Part shown: piece by piece, positions 5,894 to 9,045 of the stretch
How the letters are laid out: each line of letters opens with the position of its first letter
Numbering within the stretch: position 1 is the first letter of the stretch
Source: Candidatus Hydrogenedentota bacterium
GTDB taxonomy: Bacteria; Hydrogenedentota; Hydrogenedentia; Hydrogenedentiales; CAITNO01
Assembly: GCA_903922535.1 (NCBI GenBank)
Contig: CAIXUF010001350.1
Span: 1 to 9,045, forward strand
DNA length: 9,045 bases
Reading direction: 5' to 3'
Program-made: the position numbers and the translations under genes
Notes under the pieces: generated by a model
What the model saw: the letters and a program-made list of their open reading frames with translations, nothing else
What the model was told of the DNA's origin: nothing
Database searches by the model: none

Positions 5894-8455
5894 ATGCCCC
5901 CCGTTTCCGGAGAGAACACATTTGACCGGCTCACGCCGGATGCCATTGTCCAGCTTCACGAGGCTATCGTGGATGCGGGTGGCCACGAGGTTTTCTTTGC
6001 GGGCACACTGGGTGCTGACGGCAAAGTCGAACGCGTGCGCGTGCTTGCCCGCGGCCACGCCTCTGCCGTGCCCGCCATCTTTGAGGGGCTTGACATCCGC
6101 GAGGTGGTCATCCACAACCACCCCGGCGATGATCTCACCCCCAGCGAACCCGATCTCCAACTCGCCGCCATGTACAGCAACCATGGCCACGGCATGTTCA
6201 TCATCGACAACGAAGCCAGCCAGGTCTACGTCGTTGTCGAGCCCTTCGTGCCCAAACAGGCCGCCCTGCTCAATATCCGCGAGCTGGAGGCCGCTTTCCG
6301 GCCAGACGGCCCGATGGCCAAGAACCTCCCCGCCTTTGAGGTGCGCCCCCAGCAGGCCCAGATGATGGAGGCCATCGCCGAGGCGTTCAACACGGACTCC
6401 TTTGCCGTTGTCGAAGCCCCGACCGGCGTCGGAAAGACGGTGGCGTACCTCATTCCCGCCGTCCTGTGGGCCATCCGCAACAAGGAGCGCATCGTCGTCT
6501 CCACCCGCACCATCAATTTGCAGGAGCAGATTATCGAAAAGGATCTGCCCCTGCTGAAGCGCTGCCTGGACGTCTCTTTCGAGGCGTGCCTCGTCAAGGG
6601 CCGGGGCAACTACCTCTGCCTGCGCAAGCTGGAGCGCGCCCTTGCCGAGGTCGATCTGTTCCAGGACGAGGCGGCACGCAACCGGCTCACCGCCATCGCC
6701 GACTGGGTCAACCGCACCGAGGACGGCAGCCTCTCCGATCTGCCCTTCGTGCCCGGGCGCGAACTTTGGGACAAGGTCAACAGCGAGGCCGACACCTGCT
6801 CCGGGGGCCGCTGCCCCAACCAGCAGAAGTGTTTCGTCGGCAAGGCCCGCCGTGCCATGGCCCGCGCCGACATTCTGGTCACCAACCACCACATGTTCTT
6901 CTCCGACATGGCCGTCAAGCGTGAGGCCAACGATTTCAGCGCCATGGCCGTGCTGCCCGTGTTCCACCGCGTCATCCTCGATGAGGCCCATTCCATTGAG
7001 GACTCGGCCACCGAGTATCTGGGTGTCTCCGCCACGCGCAGCGCCTCCCAGCATCTCTTCAACCGCTTCCTGCGCAGCGAGGGCGGCCGCGAGCGCGGCT
7101 TCCTGACCATGCTCAAGAACCGGCTCATGAAGGAATGCCCCCAGCTTTCCCCGGACGAGTACGAACAACTGCTCGGCATCATTGAGGACAACCTCATGCC
7201 CGCCCTGACCGCCGCCCGGACAACCACCGAGGCGGCCTTCGAGGCCCTCCGCGCCCTCACCGGCGAGCGCTGCGGCCAGGTCGGCCGCGACATCAAATGG
7301 CGCCTGACCCAGGAAGTGCTGGACACCACGGAAATCCGCGAACTGCACCGTGACTACATGATGCCCGCCACGGAGAACCTGCGCAGTCTCATGCGCGCCT
7401 GCGAGGAGTTGCACCGCCGCCTGCGGCAGGTGCCGCCCGCGCCCGGCACCGCCGAGGCCGCCATCGCCGCCGACGCCGTGGAATTGCGCGCCTATGCGGA
7501 CCGCATCAAGTCCCTCGGCGGCGTGCTCTCCGAATGCACCAGCCAGGAACTGGCCGAAAACACGGTGCGCTGGGTCGAAATCGACGCCCGCAACCCCCAG
7601 TTCGCGCGCATGGTGCGCTGCCCCCTGGAAGTTGGCGAACCGCTTGCAGAGTCCATCTACGGCCAGTTGAAGACGGTTGTCATGACCTCCGCCACGCTTA
7701 CCGTGCAGCAGAAGTTTGACTATCTCTTCAAACGCCTCGGCCTGGACCGTGTCCCCGCCGGCCGGGTGCGCAGCGTCATTCTGGACTCCCCTTTCGACTA
7801 TCCCACCCAGGCGATGCTCTGCATTCCCTCCGACGGGGTTGACCCCACAGACCGCACCTTTTTCGACCTCAGTGTCGACAGCATCCGGCGCATCCTGGCC
7901 ATTTCAAAGGGTCATGCCTTTGTGCTGTTCACCGCCTTCTCGGCCCTCAACCACGCCTATCGCCAGTTGGAGGACGAACTGCGCGCCGCCGGGATTACCC
8001 CGCTCTGCCAGGGAAAGGCCACGCGCACGCAATTGCTGGAGGAATTCCGGCGCGACACCACCAGCGTCCTCTTCGCCACAGACAGCTTCTGGGAGGGCGT
8101 GGACGTTGCCGGCGAGGCTTTGCAGTGTGTTATACTGCCTAAACTGCCGTTTCGTGTGCCAACGGAGCCCATCCACGAGGCGCGTGCCGAGGCCATCCAG
8201 GCCGCCGGGGGCAACCCGTTCATGGAATATTCCGTGCCGCTAGCCGTGATAAAGTTCCGCCAGGGCTTTGGACGGCTCATCCGGCGGCGGACCGACTGGG
8301 GCGCGGTGGTCATTCTCGACAAACGGCTCGTAACCAAATACTATGGCAAGGTGTTTCTGGACTCCCTCCCCCGAGTCCCCGTTGTGCGGCGGCCCCAAAT
8401 GGAAATGTTCCAGACGCTGGAAGAGTTTTTTAATCAACGACGCAAGGAAAGGTGA
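5894..8455 (+). CDS. dinG: DinG/XPD-family iron-sulfur helicase with N-terminal RadC-like JAMM domain
   Basis: The product has 853 residues. Residues about 20-120 form a RadC-like JAMM (MPN) domain: Glu32 in HEVFFAG, then His74-x-His76, seven residues, Ser84, two residues and Asp87 (HNHPGDDLTPSEPD), a complete metal-site motif. The rest is a superfamily-2 DNA helicase of the DinG/XPD type: Walker A APTGVGKT (175-182), DEAH box (363-366), motif III MTSATLT (597-603), motif V SFWEGVD (731-737) and motif VI RQGFGRLIRR (789-798). Cys242, 302, 307 and 313 supply an Fe-S cluster; the C-x4-C-x5-C spacing equals that of E. coli DinG. DinG unwinds DNA 5' to 3', including R-loops and other structures, and supports repair and replication. 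E. coli DinG has no such N-terminal part, and Firmicutes DinG has an exonuclease there instead. ATG 5894 is the only plausible start (stop in frame at 5882), with a weak ribosome-binding site. pgi follows after 9 bases. Confidence 0.93.
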   Translation: MPPVSGENTFDRLTPDAIVQLHEAIVDAGGHEVFFAGTLGADGKVERVRVLARGHASAVPAIFEGLDIREVVIHNHPGDDLTPSEPDLQLAAMYSNHGHGMFIIDNEASQVYVVVEPFVPKQAALLNIRELEAAFRPDGPMAKNLPAFEVRPQQAQMMEAIAEAFNTDSFAVVEAPTGVGKTVAYLIPAVLWAIRNKERIVVSTRTINLQEQIIEKDLPLLKRCLDVSFEACLVKGRGNYLCLRKLERALAEVDLFQDEAARNRLTAIADWVNRTEDGSLSDLPFVPGRELWDKVNSEADTCSGGRCPNQQKCFVGKARRAMARADILVTNHHMFFSDMAVKREANDFSAMAVLPVFHRVILDEAHSIEDSATEYLGVSATRSASQHLFNRFLRSEGGRERGFLTMLKNRLMKECPQLSPDEYEQLLGIIEDNLMPALTAARTTTEAAFEALRALTGERCGQVGRDIKWRLTQEVLDTTEIRELHRDYMMPATENLRSLMRACEELHRRLRQVPPAPGTAEAAIAADAVELRAYADRIKSLGGVLSECTSQELAENTVRWVEIDARNPQFARMVRCPLEVGEPLAESIYGQLKTVVMTSATLTVQQKFDYLFKRLGLDRVPAGRVRSVILDSPFDYPTQAMLCIPSDGVDPTDRTFFDLSVDSIRRILAISKGHAFVLFTAFSALNHAYRQLEDELRAAGITPLCQGKATRTQLLEEFRRDTTSVLFATDSFWEGVDVAGEALQCVILPKLPFRVPTEPIHEARAEAIQAAGGNPFMEYSVPLAVIKFRQGFGRLIRRRTDWGAVVILDKRLVTKYYGKVFLDSLPRVPVVRRPQMEMFQTLEEFFNQRRKER

Positions 8456-8464
8456 GTTTCGGCC

Positions 8465-9045
8465 ATGTCTGAATTTCAGGACATCAAGATTGACGTTACC
8501 CGTGCCAAGTCTTCCGCCGTGGGCAAGGAAAATGGCTTCACCCCGGCCGAACTCGACGAAATCGCACCGCGCGTGCATGAAATCCATGCCCTGCTGCAGC
8601 GGGAACGCGCGGAAAAAAAGTATGGCTTCTATGATCTCCACAAGGATGACAATGCCTTTGCAGCGGTGGCTGACAAGGCAGAACATTTCAAGTCCTTTGG
8701 CTGTGAAAATCTGGTCGTGCTGGGCATCGGGGGCTCGGCCCTCGGACTCACCGCACTGAACACCGCCTTGAACCCGTCCTATTATAATTTGCAGACGAAG
8801 CGCGGGCGCCGCGGCGCGCCCCGCCTCTTTATCATGGACAACATAGACCCCGTCACCTTCAAGGCGATGCTCAAGCTTTGTCCCCCCAAGAAAACCCTTT
8901 ACAACGTCATCTCCAAGTCCGGTGAAACCGCTGAAACCATCAGCCAGCTCATGATCATCGTCGCCCTGCTCGAAAAGGCGGTCGGTGCCGCCGCCATGAA
9001 GGACCACCTCGTCGTCACCACCAGTCCCAAGGCGCCCAAGGCGCC
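8465..9045 (+). CDS. pgi: Glucose-6-phosphate isomerase (3' end missing)
   Basis: 193 complete codons are visible before the window edge. Residues 87-94 read GIGGSALG, the hallmark phosphate-binding loop of the isomerase SIS fold, and residues 150-160 read SKSGETAETIS, the second conserved signature of this family. The enzyme interconverts glucose-6-phosphate and fructose-6-phosphate in cytoplasmic glycolysis and gluconeogenesis. The N-terminal region (KKYGFYDL, then a helix to GCENLVVL) fits the family. The ATG at 8465 has AAGGTGA (8449-8455) 9 bases upstream, and that site overlaps the dinG stop codon, so translation is probably coupled and both genes share a transcript. The visible part ends in the repetitive SPKAPKAP, encoded by a short GC-rich repeat; whether this is normal for the family cannot be judged from the fragment. 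Confidence 0.93.
   Translation, partial: MSEFQDIKIDVTRAKSSAVGKENGFTPAELDEIAPRVHEIHALLQRERAEKKYGFYDLHKDDNAFAAVADKAEHFKSFGCENLVVLGIGGSALGLTALNTALNPSYYNLQTKRGRRGAPRLFIMDNIDPVTFKAMLKLCPPKKTLYNVISKSGETAETISQLMIIVALLEKAVGAAAMKDHLVVTTSPKAPKA

Noticed and set aside
5477..7414. 645-residue open frame on the minus strand across dinG
   Set aside because: It is the antisense of a well-supported helicase in GC-rich DNA with strong third-position bias; the product is a low-complexity Gly/Ala/Val/His-rich chain with no motifs.
8240..9007. 255-residue minus-strand open frame across the end of dinG and pgi
   Set aside because: Both plus-strand genes have clear family motifs; this is their shadow.
1..9045. 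A complete defence or mobile system
   Set aside because: No transposase, integrase, toxin-antitoxin pair, nuclease-effector module or tRNA-linked insertion is visible; the JAMM domain occurs without E1-, E2- or ubiquitin-like partners in this window.

Overview
This window comes from a GC-rich bacterial chromosome. It carries housekeeping and poorly characterised genes, and I see no phage, insertion-sequence, CRISPR or plasmid features. Signal peptides, a clean lipobox and a SurA/PpiC-like exported folding factor suggest a cell with an envelope periplasm. The gene set (a RadC/JAMM-DinG fusion, an orphan GGQ release-factor-like protein, a short two-CxxC zinc-ribbon protein and a GT-C-like membrane protein) fits an uncultured lineage of the Hydrogenedentota, Planctomycetota or Deltaproteobacteria type. 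That placement is only an impression from protein style.

Layout. Positions 1-1709 (+) hold the 3' part of a large polytopic membrane protein resembling GT-C glycosyltransferases. It runs tail to tail, with a 31-base overlap, into a SurA/PpiC-like exported protein (1679-2821, -). The next interval (2822-3127) holds a candidate two-way promoter and a very small (+) ORF for a one-helix membrane peptide. That ORF ends inside a 10-bp palindrome which also contains the stop codon of a (-) zinc-ribbon protein (3128-3478). A second divergent intergenic region (3479-3683) separates the zinc-ribbon gene from a release-factor-like ribosome-rescue candidate (3684-4019, +). A TPR-containing lipoprotein follows (4088-5236, +).

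Positions 5237-5893 (657 bases) have no convincing protein gene but a lot of structure. They contain repeated boxes, an 8-bp inverted repeat around a weak sigma-54-like element, a run of hairpins ending in a 12-bp-stem intrinsic terminator (a candidate small structured RNA), two hairpins with near-identical loops, and a perfect 11-bp tandem duplication. A sigma-70-like promoter then leads into a DinG/XPD-family helicase with an N-terminal RadC-like JAMM metal-site domain (5894-8455, +), and glucose-6-phosphate isomerase follows 9 bases later (8465 to the edge, +).

The genes do not form one obvious pathway. The tightest linkage is dinG-pgi, where the ribosome-binding site of pgi overlaps the stop codon of dinG. 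The points most worth a second look are the JAMM-DinG fusion, the candidate structured RNA before it, the small membrane ORF with its start region in a hairpin, and the same symmetric -10 arrangement in both divergent intergenic regions.
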